Counted from the first letter of the stretch, positions 26,019 to 35,324 are shown. The stretch is 64,000 bases of DNA from an uncultured Azospirillum sp. (GCA_900538765.1 UQAB01000001.1:114230-178229); one strand, 5' to 3'. Numbers and translations are program-made. Notes: generated by a model not told the origin, from the letters alone.

Positions 26019-26585
26019 TTAAGATAATTCCGACAAATTCAGCACCGGACGAGCGATACAACCGCCATCCTTAGAGTAGCAGACCACGCCGCCTTGATTA
26101 GCACCATCAGCCGTACAGAAGAGCCACGCGTCGTCGAACTTGAAGGAGTGCTGGGACGACGACCAATACCATTTCCCCTGCACCGCCAGTGTATCTCCTC
26201 CAAGACTAACAAGCAAATCATCAAGCATTCTTTTCTGCCGTTTAGAAAGATTTACCAGTTTTTTCCAGAATCTAAACTTTCCGGCACTGCAAGCATAACC
26301 CTCGATTTTGATTTCTTGACAATAGCCCAAAGCATGCTCCCACTCCATCATCCTAGAAGAATCATGTAATGTGATAAGATGATTCTTAAAAATCACGCCC
26401 AACGGCTGTTTGCCTTCAAGCGGAACCCATGAGCGAACCATACCCTCATACATTACCTCAAAGGCAAATTTCTTTTCCTGACCTTGGCTTTCATAATTAT
26501 GACAAAAATTCACCACATCAACAACCGAAAAAAATGCAGTTTCCAATTTGCCTTTAACACTTTGTAAAAACTTACCTCTTTCCAT
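26019..26585 (-). CDS. Lcl_C/DUF1566-like accessory protein with hypervariable C-terminus (copy V2)
   Basis: A 188-residue paralog of the 12534 and 26691 genes. N-terminal helix (GKFLQSVKGKLETAFF), conserved core (FAFEVMYEGMVRSWVPLEG, PLGVIFKNHLITLHDSS, EIKIEGYACSAGKFRFW) and the Lcl_C-type end YWSSS ... AWLFCT ... GGV ... RPVLNLSELS. Between the invariant blocks, codons differ almost completely from V1 and V3 yet are mostly NNC or NNT. It also has two extra codons in the first variable stretch. Own promoter box (26624-26651) and terminator. It lies in tandem with V3, which suggests local duplication followed by rapid change of the variable stretches. Confidence 0.8.
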   Translation of the reverse strand: MERGKFLQSVKGKLETAFFSVVDVVNFCHNYESQGQEKKFAFEVMYEGMVRSWVPLEGKQPLGVIFKNHLITLHDSSRMMEWEHALGYCQEIKIEGYACSAGKFRFWKKLVNLSKRQKRMLDDLLVSLGGDTLAVQGKWYWSSSQHSFKFDDAWLFCTADGANQGGVVCYSKDGGCIARPVLNLSELS

Positions 26586-26623
26586 AATTATAAATTTTTA
26601 TTAATAATAGATTTCACACTTCA

Positions 26624-26651
26624 ACTCTACCACATATTAGACAAAAGTCAA
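26624..26651 (-). promoter_or_regulatory. Accessory-family promoter box (copy V2)
   Basis: Minus strand TTGACTTTTGTCTA (26638-26651), 16-bp spacer, TAGAGT (26624-26629). Confidence 0.78.
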
Positions 26652-26658
26652 CAAAAAA

Positions 26659-26685
26659 AAGCCCTGAACCAAAACTCAGAGCTTT
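26659..26685 (-). terminator. Terminator of accessory gene V3
   Basis: Minus strand AAAGCTCTGA and TCAGGGCTTT pair with one mismatch, followed by eight T. Confidence 0.75.
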
Positions 26686-26690
26686 CACAA

Positions 26691-27293
26691 TTAAGATAAT
26701 TCCGACAAATCTAACACCGGACGAACGATGTAGTCGCCGTTATAGCGGTACTTATTGACGTAGCTCACACCGCCCCAATTAACACCCTTAAGCGTACAGA
26801 AGACCCTCGCACTGTTGACATTATACTCGGACGACGACCAACGCCATTTCCCCTGCACCGCTATTTTACCACCGCCAAGGCTAATAAGCAAATCATCAAG
26901 AATTTTTTTCTTTTCTTCTGAAAGATTTACCACTTTTTCCCAGAATTCAATTTTTCCGGCACTGCAAGCATGACCTTCTACTTTGATTTTTCGGCAATAT
27001 TCCATGGCTTTTTCCCACGGTATCGTCCTTGGAGAATCACGTAATGTGATAAGGTGATTTTCAAAAATAACACCCAACGGCTTTTTGCCTTCCAGCGGAA
27101 CCCATGACCGAACCATCCCCTCATACATTACCTCAAAAGCAAAATTTTGCGCAGAAACTTTTGCCCTTACCATTTTCTTTTTTGCGCTTGTTGTTTCCTT
27201 TTCAGCACAATACCGAACAAAATCGTCAACCGAAACCCCACCTGCTTCTAAAATTTCTTTAGCTTGGCGCAAATAATCTTCTCTCTTTTCCAT
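26691..27293 (-). CDS. Lcl_C/DUF1566-like accessory protein with hypervariable C-terminus (copy V3)
   Basis: A 200-residue paralog closest in its constant parts to V1: N-terminal helix (KEILEAGGVSVDDFVRYC), FAFEVMYEGMVRSWVPLEG, PLGVIFENHLITLRDS, KIEFWEKVVNLS. The C-terminal domain reads WRWSSSEY, variable, ARVFCT, GGV, variable, IVRPVLDLSELS. Compared with V1, the residue after the first Trp is CGT instead of TAT, and the Trp before VFCT is AGG instead of TGG. The codons after GGV are AGC, TAC, GTC against GAC, TAC, CGC. Own promoter box and terminator. Confidence 0.8.
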   Translation of the reverse strand: MEKREDYLRQAKEILEAGGVSVDDFVRYCAEKETTSAKKKMVRAKVSAQNFAFEVMYEGMVRSWVPLEGKKPLGVIFENHLITLRDSPRTIPWEKAMEYCRKIKVEGHACSAGKIEFWEKVVNLSEEKKKILDDLLISLGGGKIAVQGKWRWSSSEYNVNSARVFCTLKGVNWGGVSYVNKYRYNGDYIVRPVLDLSELS

Positions 27294-27330
27294 AATTATA
27301 AATTTTAGTTAATAATAAATTTATACACCT

Positions 27331-27358
27331 ACTCTACCACGCATTAGACAAAAGTCAA
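27331..27358 (-). promoter_or_regulatory. Accessory-family promoter box (copy V3)
   Basis: Minus strand TTGACTTTTGTCTA (27345-27358), 16-bp spacer, TAGAGT (27331-27336). Confidence 0.78.
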
Positions 27359-27366
27359 CAAAAAGT

Positions 27367-27855
27367 TCAAAAACGGATAAGGTAATCCGTTAAATCTTCA
27401 TATTCGCCGCAGTCTTCCGCTTTAAAGTAATAAACAACCGGATTCTCGCCCGGATTAAGCTTATCCGGACGAACTTTCGTATCCCCCAAAACCAGACATC
27501 TTCCTGCTTCATCCGGACCAGCGGCAACAAACATGTGATATGTATCATAATCTCCGTAACTCATATTACCGTGCCTACAGCGATAAACCACACGGGTATC
27601 AAGATTTTGCAACAAATCACACTTCTTCGGCATTGTCCCCTTAAAAGTAATGCTGTCCGGCCTGAGCTGCAGTTCCAGTTCGGGATTGTCAATACTGTAC
27701 AGCGTATCGTAAAACCACAGATTTTTAAAAATTTCTTCAAACTGCGGTTTGGGAAAATCCTTTGCCGCCTGCAAACGGGAATATGCCCCGGCCTCATGCC
27801 CGGATAACAAAAACATCCCCAGAACCAAAAGAAAAACGCCGGACAAATTTTTCAT
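27367..27855 (-). CDS. Secreted hypothetical protein coupled to ampG
   Basis: A 162-residue protein with a clear signal peptide (GVFLLVLGMFLLSGHEAGA) and a mature part with four cysteines (CDLLQNL, VYRCRHGN, RCLVLGD, AEDCGEY), probably forming disulfides in the periplasm. Its ATG overlaps the ampG stop by 4 bp (ATGA), so it is translationally coupled to the muropeptide permease. That hints at a role in cell-wall recycling or the envelope, but no family was recognised. Confidence 0.7.
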   Translation of the reverse strand: MKNLSGVFLLVLGMFLLSGHEAGAYSRLQAAKDFPKPQFEEIFKNLWFYDTLYSIDNPELELQLRPDSITFKGTMPKKCDLLQNLDTRVVYRCRHGNMSYGDYDTYHMFVAAGPDEAGRCLVLGDTKVRPDKLNPGENPVVYYFKAEDCGEYEDLTDYLIRF

Positions 27856-29159
27856 GCTTTTATCCTCACTCTGTGACTGTTAAGCTCTCCTTCCCGGCAT
27901 TGCAGAATGTACAAAACAACAAGTCCGGGAATAACCATAAGCGAAGTAATTATAAAAAAGACATCCCATGAAACCATAGCAGCAACCAGCCCGGACGTCG
28001 CGGCGCAGACATCGCGCGCAAAACTCATCAGGGAAGACAGCAAAGCATATTGCGTTGCCGTATAAGCCACATTACATAACGTCGACATATAAGCGACAAA
28101 CGCCGCCACACACATTCCCCCGGAAATATTGTCCAAAGAAATACAGCCGATTAATACATAAATATCATGGCCGGCATAAGCTTGAACCACAAAAACCAGC
28201 GTCGTCAGTCCTTGCAAAACCCCGCAAATCCACAAAGATTTCATAATACCGAAACGGCTGACCACAATACCGCCGACAATGCCGCCGAAAATCGTTGCCC
28301 CCATGCCGAACAATTTGCTTATTGAAGCAATTTCCGCCGTAGAAAAGCCCATTTTAACATAAAAAACATTCGCCATCGGTCCCATATAAGCATCGCTCAT
28401 CCGATAAAGAAAAACAAACAACAATATCAGTTTCCAGTTCGGACGCTTCATAAAATCGGCAAACGGCTCAACTACCGCCTTGTCAATAAAACGATGCAGC
28501 CGCTGCTTAAAACTACCCTTCAACGCCGGTTCCTTATAACGCCGGTCTTTTATCGGCTCTTTGGAATACAAAACCGTAATAACCCCGATCAAAGCGCCGA
28601 ATGCCATAATAAAATAAACCTGATTCCAGCTCATATACGCCGCCAGCCATAAAGCCACCGCTCCTGAAAACACCATGCCCAGACGATACCCCAGTACAAA
28701 AATCGCCGCGCCGGCGCCTTGCTCATTATCCCTGAAACTCTCAATGCGAAAAGCATCCAAAACAATATCCTGCGACGCTGAGGCTATCGTCACCAAAACA
28801 GCCATTGCCGCCAGCCAGCAGGTATGTTCCGCCGGACTTATCGTTGACATCCCCAAAATCGCCAGCATCATCACAATCTGCGTAAAAACAGCCCAGCCGC
28901 GGCGGCGGCCCAGCCTGTCGAAAAACGGCAGCCGTACCCTGTCAATAATCGGCGACCACATCCACTTGAAACTGTACGGCGTCTTAACCAGAGAAAAAGC
29001 GCCGATTAACGCGTAAGATATCCCCGAAGCGTCAAGCCATAAATTCAACGTTCCGAAAACCAGCAGTAACGGAAAACCGCTCGAAAACCCCAGTCCCAGC
29101 ATTATCAGCATTCTGCGGTCATAATATACTTTTAAGGCTTTTAACCACTTCTCCGGCAT
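27852..29159 (-). CDS. ampG: AmpG-like muropeptide permease (MFS)
   Basis: A 435-residue major-facilitator protein with about 12 membrane helices. The start matches AmpG (MLIMLGLGFSSGFPLLLVFGTLNLWL, read as one helix), followed by SFKWMWSPIIDRV, RRRGWAVFTQIVM and SASQDIVLDAFRIE, all AmpG signatures. AmpG imports anhydromuropeptides from the periplasm for recycling. Paralogous AmpG-type carriers with other substrates exist, so the symbol is by family. It is followed by a coupled secreted protein. Confidence 0.88.
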   Translation of the reverse strand: MPEKWLKALKVYYDRRMLIMLGLGFSSGFPLLLVFGTLNLWLDASGISYALIGAFSLVKTPYSFKWMWSPIIDRVRLPFFDRLGRRRGWAVFTQIVMMLAILGMSTISPAEHTCWLAAMAVLVTIASASQDIVLDAFRIESFRDNEQGAGAAIFVLGYRLGMVFSGAVALWLAAYMSWNQVYFIMAFGALIGVITVLYSKEPIKDRRYKEPALKGSFKQRLHRFIDKAVVEPFADFMKRPNWKLILLFVFLYRMSDAYMGPMANVFYVKMGFSTAEIASISKLFGMGATIFGGIVGGIVVSRFGIMKSLWICGVLQGLTTLVFVVQAYAGHDIYVLIGCISLDNISGGMCVAAFVAYMSTLCNVAYTATQYALLSSLMSFARDVCAATSGLVAAMVSWDVFFIITSLMVIPGLVVLYILQCREGELNSHRVRIKA

Positions 29160-29286
29160 TTTTGTTCCAAAATTTCAAATCTTCACTGCCGGACAGTATA
29201 ACCCTCAAGGCCTTAATAAATACTGAAAACAAAGAGTTAAAAAATATCATTTCATAAATATTTTTTTATGTTTACATACCTTGCTG

Positions 29287-29334
29287 AATCAATATATTGT
29301 ATAAAGAACCAAAACAAAACACATTATATTGTAT
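29287..29334 (+). promoter_or_regulatory. Two NrdR-type boxes upstream of nrdAB
   Basis: AATCAATATATTGTAT (29287-29302) and ACACATTATATTGTAT (29319-29334) start 32 bp apart, the three-turn spacing of paired NrdR boxes, and agree at most positions with each other and with the known ACAC-AT-rich-GTGT frame. They overlap and follow a possible promoter (TTTACA, 16 bp, TATATT). NrdR is the ATP/dATP-sensing repressor of ribonucleotide reductase genes; nrdR itself is not in this window. Confidence 0.65.
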
Positions 29335-29354
29335 ATTTTCAGAGGATAGTTCTT

Positions 29355-31643
29355 ATGCAAAATCAATCTGTTACCAAAAGAAGCGGCGAAAAGCAAAACT
29401 TTGACCTCAACAAAATCCAAAAAATCCTGTCTTTGGCTGTCCGGGGCTTCAATCTGGACACGAACAAAGTCATCGAAAAATTACCGGATTTCGTAAAAGA
29501 TAACATTCCCGCCTCAAAACTGATTAATGACCTGACTTTGGCCGCTTTGAATCTGACATCGGTTGAAGAACCTGACTGGAAAAACGCCGCCGGTCGCCTG
29601 AAGCTTTTTAATCTGTATAAACAAACGGCAATCCTCCGCGGCGTAAATCACAAACAGTCTGCGCCTTATAACTATCCCGAATTTTTGGACTTTTGCATAA
29701 AGAACAACATTTACAGCAATGAAATCCCCAGTCATTACAGCGCTGAAGAAATCAAAACCGCGGCTTCTTTCATCAATCCCGAGTATGACCTGCTTTACGA
29801 CTATGCCGGCATCAACCTGCTTATCAAACGCTATCTCTGTGAATTCAACGACCACATTGTCGAACTTCCGCAGGAAATGTTCTTGAGCATTGCTCTGCTG
29901 ATTGAACAAAACGAACCGCAGAACGTCCGCCTTGAAAAAGTAAAAGACACTTATCAAAAACTGGCTGACCGCAAAATCTCCCTCGGCACGCCGTTATTAA
30001 TGAACCTCCGCCGCCCCAACGGCAACCTGAGTTCCTGCTTCATTACCGTCATGGACGACAACCGCGATTCTATTTTTTACGTCATTGACCAGATTTCCGC
30101 CATTTCAAAATTCGGCGGCGGCGTTGGCGTCAACATTTCCCGCGTCCGCTGCAAAGGTTCCCGCATCAAAGGCGTAAAAAATGCGTCTGGCGGCGTAATT
30201 CCTTGGATTCGCATCATTAATGACACGGCAGTCGCCGTCAACCAGCAGGGAAAGAGAAAAGGCGCCGTAACCGTTTCTCTGGACATTTGGCACCGGGATA
30301 TTGAAGACTTTCTTGACCTCCGCACCGAAAACGGCGACCAGCGTATGAAAGCTTATGATATCTTCCCGCAGGTCGTTATACCTGATTTATTCATGAAAAA
30401 AGTCGAAAACAATGAAAAATGGCTATTGGTTGACCCGCACGAAGTCCGTGAAAAATACGGCGTTGAACTCAGCAATCTCTGGGGCGCAAAGTTTGAAGAA
30501 ATCTACAACCAGCTTTATCTTGACGCCGAATTCGGCAAGCTGGAAATGGCCAAATTCTTCCCGGCCAAAGAACTGCTTAAAAAGCTCATGCGCTCGCAGA
30601 TTGAAACCGGCATGCCTTACATTGCGTTCAAAGACACGCTTAACCGCTATAACCCCAATAAGCACGACGGCATTATTGTCGGCACCAACCTCTGTACGGA
30701 ATCTCACAGCAATGTCCGCCCGACACAGTTCTCTGCCAAAACCTTTGACAAGGATAATAATATCGTCCAAACCTGCCATGATGGCCTGGTTCACGTCTGT
30801 AATCTCGTTTCCGTCAATCTGGCCTTCATTGATTCCGACAAGGAACTGGAAAGCGTTTGCGAAACCTCTGTCCGCATTCTCGACAATGCCATTGACCTGA
30901 CGACCGTGCCAATTCTTGAAGGCACATTGCACAACCGCCGCTATCGGACAATCGGCATCGGCGCCATGGGACTGGCTGACCACCTGGCAAAAAATTCGAT
31001 TCCCTATATCAAATCCGCTGATTATGTTGATGACTTGTTTGAAAAAATGGCCATCTACAATATCAAGGCCAGCATTGACGCCGCCCGCCGCAAAGGAACA
31101 TTTGAAGCTTATTCCGGCTCCGATTGGGACAGAGGAATTATCTTCGGCCACGGACAGCTCTGGTTTCAGCAAAATTCAAAATACAAAAACGAATGGAATG
31201 AAATTTTCAAAGGCCTGGCGCAATACGGTATTCGCAATTCTCAACTGTCCGCCATTGCGCCCAACACCAGTTCATCGTTAATTCAGGGCTGCTCGGCTTC
31301 CGTCTTGCCGGTTTACAGCAAATTCTTCATTGAAACGCACGGTAAAGGTTCGATTCCCAACTGTCCGCCGTTTATCCGCGACAAATTCTGGTTCTATCAG
31401 GAAAACAAAAACATCAGCCAGAGAACTGTAATCGATATCATGTCCCGTATCAACAAATGGATTGACACCGGCATTTCCATCGAACTGATGTATAACCTCA
31501 ACCGTAATATCAAAGCCGTTGACGTTTATGAAACGATTATGGATGCCTGGAAAAAAGACATCAAAACCCTTTACTACACCCGCACCATTCAAAAAGACGG
31601 CTCTTCTGCTGAAAAAGAAGAATGTGTCAGCTGTGCCGGCTAA
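29355..31643 (+). CDS. nrdA: Class I ribonucleotide reductase, alpha (large) subunit
   Basis: NrdA reduces ribonucleoside diphosphates to deoxy forms using the NrdB radical. The 762-residue product has an N-terminal ATP-cone (VTKRSGEKQNFDLNKIQKIL). It also has the active-site cysteines in NLSSCFI, GTNLCTES and CNLVSVNLA, the substrate loop RTIGIGAMGLAD, and a redox tail ending CVSCAG. The ATG at 29355 is chosen because AGAGGA lies 9 nt upstream and the ATP cone starts there; the frame is open 87 bp further. nrdB follows after 20 bp. Confidence 0.96.
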   Translation: MQNQSVTKRSGEKQNFDLNKIQKILSLAVRGFNLDTNKVIEKLPDFVKDNIPASKLINDLTLAALNLTSVEEPDWKNAAGRLKLFNLYKQTAILRGVNHKQSAPYNYPEFLDFCIKNNIYSNEIPSHYSAEEIKTAASFINPEYDLLYDYAGINLLIKRYLCEFNDHIVELPQEMFLSIALLIEQNEPQNVRLEKVKDTYQKLADRKISLGTPLLMNLRRPNGNLSSCFITVMDDNRDSIFYVIDQISAISKFGGGVGVNISRVRCKGSRIKGVKNASGGVIPWIRIINDTAVAVNQQGKRKGAVTVSLDIWHRDIEDFLDLRTENGDQRMKAYDIFPQVVIPDLFMKKVENNEKWLLVDPHEVREKYGVELSNLWGAKFEEIYNQLYLDAEFGKLEMAKFFPAKELLKKLMRSQIETGMPYIAFKDTLNRYNPNKHDGIIVGTNLCTESHSNVRPTQFSAKTFDKDNNIVQTCHDGLVHVCNLVSVNLAFIDSDKELESVCETSVRILDNAIDLTTVPILEGTLHNRRYRTIGIGAMGLADHLAKNSIPYIKSADYVDDLFEKMAIYNIKASIDAARRKGTFEAYSGSDWDRGIIFGHGQLWFQQNSKYKNEWNEIFKGLAQYGIRNSQLSAIAPNTSSSLIQGCSASVLPVYSKFFIETHGKGSIPNCPPFIRDKFWFYQENKNISQRTVIDIMSRINKWIDTGISIELMYNLNRNIKAVDVYETIMDAWKKDIKTLYYTRTIQKDGSSAEKEECVSCAG

Positions 31644-31663
31644 CCAAATTTAGGAGAAAAATT

Positions 31664-32698
31664 ATGCAGCGTAAACTCTTGTTCAACATCAAAGGCGATG
31701 ACAACATCATCAACCGCCGGATGATTCGCGGCAACGTCACCAACTTGTTTAACCTCAACAATGTTAAATACCAGTGGGCAAACAAACTTTACCGCCTGAT
31801 GATGGAAAATTTCTGGATTCCCGAAAAAGTATCCCTCTTTGACGACAAACGCGCCTACAACGAATTAACGCCGGACGAACAACGCGCCTATGACGGCATC
31901 TTGTCTTTTCTGGTTTTTCTGGACAGTATCCAAACCAACAACCTGCCCAATATCAACGAATACATCACAGCGCCGGAAGTCAATCTGGTACTTTCAATTC
32001 AGACCTACCAGGAAGCCGTCCATTCGCAAAGCTACGCCTATATCATCGAAAGTATCATCCCGGCAGATAAAAGGGAAGATATCTACGAAAAATGGCGCAA
32101 AGATCCGGTTTTGCTGGAAAGGAACCAATACATCGCCGAAATCTATCAAAACTTTGTTGAAAACCAGACTGACAAAAACTTTGCCAAAGTGCTGATTGCC
32201 AACTACCTTCTCGAAGGCGTTTATTTCTATAACGGCTTTAACTTCTTTTATAACCTGGCAGCCCGCAGCCTGATGATCGGCACGGCTGATGAAATAAAAT
32301 ACATCAACCGCGACGAACTGACACACTGCGTCCTCTTTGCCAATATTATCAAAGAAATCGCCGCAGAAGACGATACATTTTTCAATAATGAAGAAACTTA
32401 CCAGATGTTTGAAAAAGCCGTTGAACAGGAAATCAACTGGAGCAACCATATCATCGGTTCAAACATCACCGGTATCACCCCGGCAACTATTGAACAATAC
32501 ACAAAATTCATTGCCAACAAACGCCTGAAAGACATTGGCCTGAAACCCATGTATGACGGTTTTAACACCAATCCTTACCAACAGCTGGAAAACATTGCCG
32601 ACACTAACGGTTCCGGCAGCGTTAAAGGCAACTTCTTTGAAGCTAACGTATCTTCCTACAACCAAAGCACAGCTATTGAAGGCTGGGATGAGATTTAA
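31664..32698 (+). CDS. nrdB: Class I ribonucleotide reductase, beta (small) subunit
   Basis: NrdB carries the dinuclear metal site and the tyrosyl radical. The 344-residue product has the metal ligands in FLDSIQTNN (Asp), EAVHSQSYAY (Glu, His and the radical Tyr four residues after His), LLEGVYFYNGF (Glu) and RDELTHCVLF (Glu, His). The Tyr is present, so a normal radical-type enzyme is expected. The ATG at 31664 follows GGAG; an earlier in-frame ATG inside nrdA is not used. Same operon as nrdA. Confidence 0.96.
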   Translation: MQRKLLFNIKGDDNIINRRMIRGNVTNLFNLNNVKYQWANKLYRLMMENFWIPEKVSLFDDKRAYNELTPDEQRAYDGILSFLVFLDSIQTNNLPNINEYITAPEVNLVLSIQTYQEAVHSQSYAYIIESIIPADKREDIYEKWRKDPVLLERNQYIAEIYQNFVENQTDKNFAKVLIANYLLEGVYFYNGFNFFYNLAARSLMIGTADEIKYINRDELTHCVLFANIIKEIAAEDDTFFNNEETYQMFEKAVEQEINWSNHIIGSNITGITPATIEQYTKFIANKRLKDIGLKPMYDGFNTNPYQQLENIADTNGSGSVKGNFFEANVSSYNQSTAIEGWDEI

Positions 32699-32706
32699 AA
32701 CAGGAG

Positions 32707-32735
32707 CTTGCATTCCGACAAAAAACTACCTACAT
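32707..32735 (+). promoter_or_regulatory. Possible heat-shock (RpoH-type) promoter of hslVU
   Basis: CTTGCA followed after 16 bp by CCTACAT resembles the alphaproteobacterial RpoH pattern (CTTGAA, CCTATAT-like). It lies about 70 bp before hslV. Weak match; other promoters may exist in the 100-bp gap. Confidence 0.35.
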
Positions 32736-32802
32736 AAGTCATAACAGCATAAGTTGCTTTAAATACCCAATAAAACTAATTTATTTATAGGAATAAGACA
32801 TT

Positions 32803-33324
32803 ATGACCACAATACTCTGCGTTAGAAAAGGTAGCGAAGTTGTTATGGCCGGAGACGGACAGGCAACACTGGGAGAAGCAATTGTCTTTAAGTCCCGCTC
32901 CGTAAAAGTCCGCCGTATCGGCAACGGCTCAATCATCGCCGGATTCGCCGGCGCTGCCGCTGACGGCATCACCCTGATTGAGCGCCTTGAAGAAAAGCTT
33001 GAAAAAAATGCCTACCAGCTCAAACGCGCGGCAGTCGCTTTGGCCAAAGACTGGCGCATGGACAAATATCTCCGCCAGCTTCAGGCTTTCATGATTGTTG
33101 CTGACAAAGACATCTCGCTGGTCATTTCCGGAACCGGAGAAGTCATGGAACCGGACGACGGCATTATCGGTATCGGCTCCGGCGGAAATTACGCCATGGC
33201 CGCCGCCAAAGCATTGTACGACATAAAAGACATGACCCCGGAAGATATTGCCCGTAAAGCGATGAAAATTGCCGGAGATATTGACGTTTACACCAATCAC
33301 AACGTAATCATTGAAAAAATATAA
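32803..33324 (+). CDS. hslV: ATP-dependent protease subunit HslV
   Basis: HslV is the dodecameric peptidase of the HslVU (ClpQY) protease. The 173-residue product begins [10 protein letters not shown], so Thr2 becomes the catalytic N-terminal nucleophile after Met removal. [30 protein letters not shown] and [15 protein letters not shown] are family motifs. hslU starts 10 bp after its stop. Confidence 0.96.
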   Translation: MTTILCVRKGSEVVMAGDGQATLGEAIVFKSRSVKVRRIGNGSIIAGFAGAAADGITLIERLEEKLEKNAYQLKRAAVALAKDWRMDKYLRQLQAFMIVADKDISLVISGTGEVMEPDDGIIGIGSGGNYAMAAAKALYDIKDMTPEDIARKAMKIAGDIDVYTNHNVIIEKI

Positions 33325-33334
33325 GGAAAAGACA

Positions 33335-34648
33335 ATGACTGCAAATTTCAGCCCGCGCGAAATTGTATCAGAATTGGACCGCTTCATCGTCGGCCAGCAG
33401 GAAGCCAAAAAAGCCGTTGCCATAGCCCTGCGCAACCGTTGGCGCCGAATGCAACTGCCTGAACGCCTACGTGAAGAAATTGTCCCCAAAAACATTCTGA
33501 TGGTCGGACCGACCGGCGTCGGCAAAACCGAAATATCCCGCCGTCTGGCCAAACTGGTCAAAGCGCCCTTCATTAAAGTTGAAGCAACAAAGTTTACCGA
33601 AATCGGCTATGTCGGCCGGGACGTGGAATCAATCATCCGCGATCTGGTTGACATCTCCATTCACACAACCAAAAAAGAAATGCGCAAAAACGTCCGCGCC
33701 AAAGCCGAAACAGCCGCCGAAGAACGGGTTTTGGAGGCTTTGGTCGGCCTGAGCGCCAGTGAAGAAACCAAACAAAAATTCCGTGATATGCTTAGAAGCG
33801 AACAGCTGAACGACCGAGAAATCGAAATCAGCCTCATCGACAACGGCAGCAACACAATGCCGACAATAGACATTCCCGGAATGCCCGGCGCGCAAATGGG
33901 CATGATCAGCCTCGGCGACCTCATCGGCAAGCCTTTCGGGGAAAAATACAAAACCCGCAAGATGAAAGTTTCGGAAGCGATGAAAGCCGTTATTGAAGAA
34001 GAAAGCGACAAACTTCTCGACAACGAAAAAATTATTGCTGAAGCAATCAAAGCAGTTGAAAACGACGGTATCGTATTCATTGACGAGATTGATAAAATCA
34101 GCGGCAAAGATGACCGCCGCGGCGGTGATGTTTCCCGCGAAGGCGTCCAGCGCGATCTGTTGCCCTTGATTGAAGGAACAACCGTCAACACCAAACACGG
34201 CGCCGTCAAAACTGACCACATCCTGTTTATTTGCTCCGGTGCTTTTCACTTGTCCAAACCGTCCGACCTGCTGCCGGAACTGCAAGGCCGACTGCCCATC
34301 CGTGTTGAGCTGAAAGCCCTGACCCATGACGACTTTGTCAAAATCCTGACTGAACCGGAAGCCAACCTGATTGAACAATACATTGCCCTGCTCGGCACTG
34401 AAAACTTCAAACTCGAATTTGAACCGGCCGCTATTGATAAAATCGCCGACATTTCCGTCGCCATCAATGAAAATGTCGAAAACATCGGCGCCCGCCGTCT
34501 GCATACCGTTCTGGAAATTCTCTTGGAAGACATCAGCTTTTCCGCCACGGACAAGAGCGGAGAAACTGAAATTATCACGGCAGAAATGGTCGAGGAAAAA
34601 CTACACAAATATACCGAAGCTTCCGACTTGTCAAAGTTCATCCTCTAG
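33335..34648 (+). CDS. hslU: ATPase subunit HslU
   Basis: HslU is the hexameric AAA+ unfoldase that feeds substrates to HslV. The 437-residue product contains [16 protein letters not shown], Walker [12 protein letters not shown], the [14 protein letters not shown] pore region, an I-domain at about 110-240, Walker [12 protein letters not shown], and the C-terminal sensor [10 protein letters not shown]. It ends in the conserved KFIL tail that docks into HslV. AAGGA precedes the ATG at 33335. Confidence 0.97.
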   Translation: MTANFSPREIVSELDRFIVGQQEAKKAVAIALRNRWRRMQLPERLREEIVPKNILMVGPTGVGKTEISRRLAKLVKAPFIKVEATKFTEIGYVGRDVESIIRDLVDISIHTTKKEMRKNVRAKAETAAEERVLEALVGLSASEETKQKFRDMLRSEQLNDREIEISLIDNGSNTMPTIDIPGMPGAQMGMISLGDLIGKPFGEKYKTRKMKVSEAMKAVIEEESDKLLDNEKIIAEAIKAVENDGIVFIDEIDKISGKDDRRGGDVSREGVQRDLLPLIEGTTVNTKHGAVKTDHILFICSGAFHLSKPSDLLPELQGRLPIRVELKALTHDDFVKILTEPEANLIEQYIALLGTENFKLEFEPAAIDKIADISVAINENVENIGARRLHTVLEILLEDISFSATDKSGETEIITAEMVEEKLHKYTEASDLSKFIL

Positions 34649-34658
34649 CTCAAATATC

Positions 34659-34692
34659 AAAAAAGCTTGGAATATAAATTCCAAGCTTTTTT
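34659..34692. terminator. Bidirectional terminator between hslU and an accessory gene
   Basis: AAAAAAGCTTGGAA and TTCCAAGCTTTTTT form a perfect 14-bp stem serving both convergent genes. Confidence 0.92.
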
Positions 34693-34701
34693 ATTAAAGG
34701 A

Positions 34702-35241
34702 TTAATCCAGAAAACACACCGGACGAACAGATAAACAGTTACTGATATTAGAACTTTGCGCCCCACAACTGATTGGATAAATACTGTAATATAGCTCACC
34801 GTTATAGTGACCGCTAAAACATGATGACCAAATAAGCCGATTATCAATCTTTTCAAGCCCTAATTCCTCCAGAACCTGATTAATCTGGTCTTGATAACGA
34901 TACAATAATCCCCTTTTTATCCAGTGCCTTGCTTCTCCTTCTGTACAGAGATATCCTTTGACTTTAATCGAAGCACAGTATTTTGCGCTCTCTGATTTCG
35001 TCATTTTCTTAGGCGCATATCTGGCGGAAATAAAAACTTCTTTAGCTTCAATGGTAAAAATAACGCCTTTAATTTCCTTTCCGTAGACATACTCTAAAGA
35101 AACACTATTATCGGCATAAACAATTTCATAAGAAATGTTTCTCGCGTTGCCTTTCAATAAATAAGCCATCAACTCCCGATAACTGACACCCTGTACCTCT
35201 AATGACTTAATCGCTTGTTTAATAACCCCTCGTTTCTCCAT
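34702..35241 (-). CDS. Divergent Lcl_C/DUF1566-like accessory protein
   Basis: A 179-residue member of the accessory family. N-terminal helix (EKRGVIKQAIKSLEVQGVSY), strand block (YEIVYADNSVSLEYVYG), GVIFTIEAKEVFIS for the LGVIFENHLITL block, ASIKVKGYLCTEGEARHW, and an end that begins LIWSS and closes LSVRPV. Here the serines are encoded TCA TCA and the variable codons are not biased to NNC/NNT, unlike V1-V3. The ATG at 35241 is chosen because the promoter (-10 at 35276-35281) excludes the ATG at 35277, and because the family leader ends ATTATGGA at this site. Confidence 0.7.
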   Translation of the reverse strand: MEKRGVIKQAIKSLEVQGVSYRELMAYLLKGNARNISYEIVYADNSVSLEYVYGKEIKGVIFTIEAKEVFISARYAPKKMTKSESAKYCASIKVKGYLCTEGEARHWIKRGLLYRYQDQINQVLEELGLEKIDNRLIWSSCFSGHYNGELYYSIYPISCGAQSSNISNCLSVRPVCFLD

Positions 35242-35275
35242 AATAATAGAAATTAAATTATACATATCAAAACTC

Positions 35276-35304
35276 ATTTTACCCTAAATTTAGACAAAAG
35301 TCAA
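35276..35304 (-). promoter_or_regulatory. Accessory-family promoter box (gene 34702-35241)
   Basis: Minus strand TTGACTTTTGTCTA (35291-35304), 17-bp spacer, TAAAAT (35276-35281). It is back to back with the hemW promoter. Confidence 0.75.
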
Positions 35305-35324
35305 CAAGACAATAAATAAAAGCA

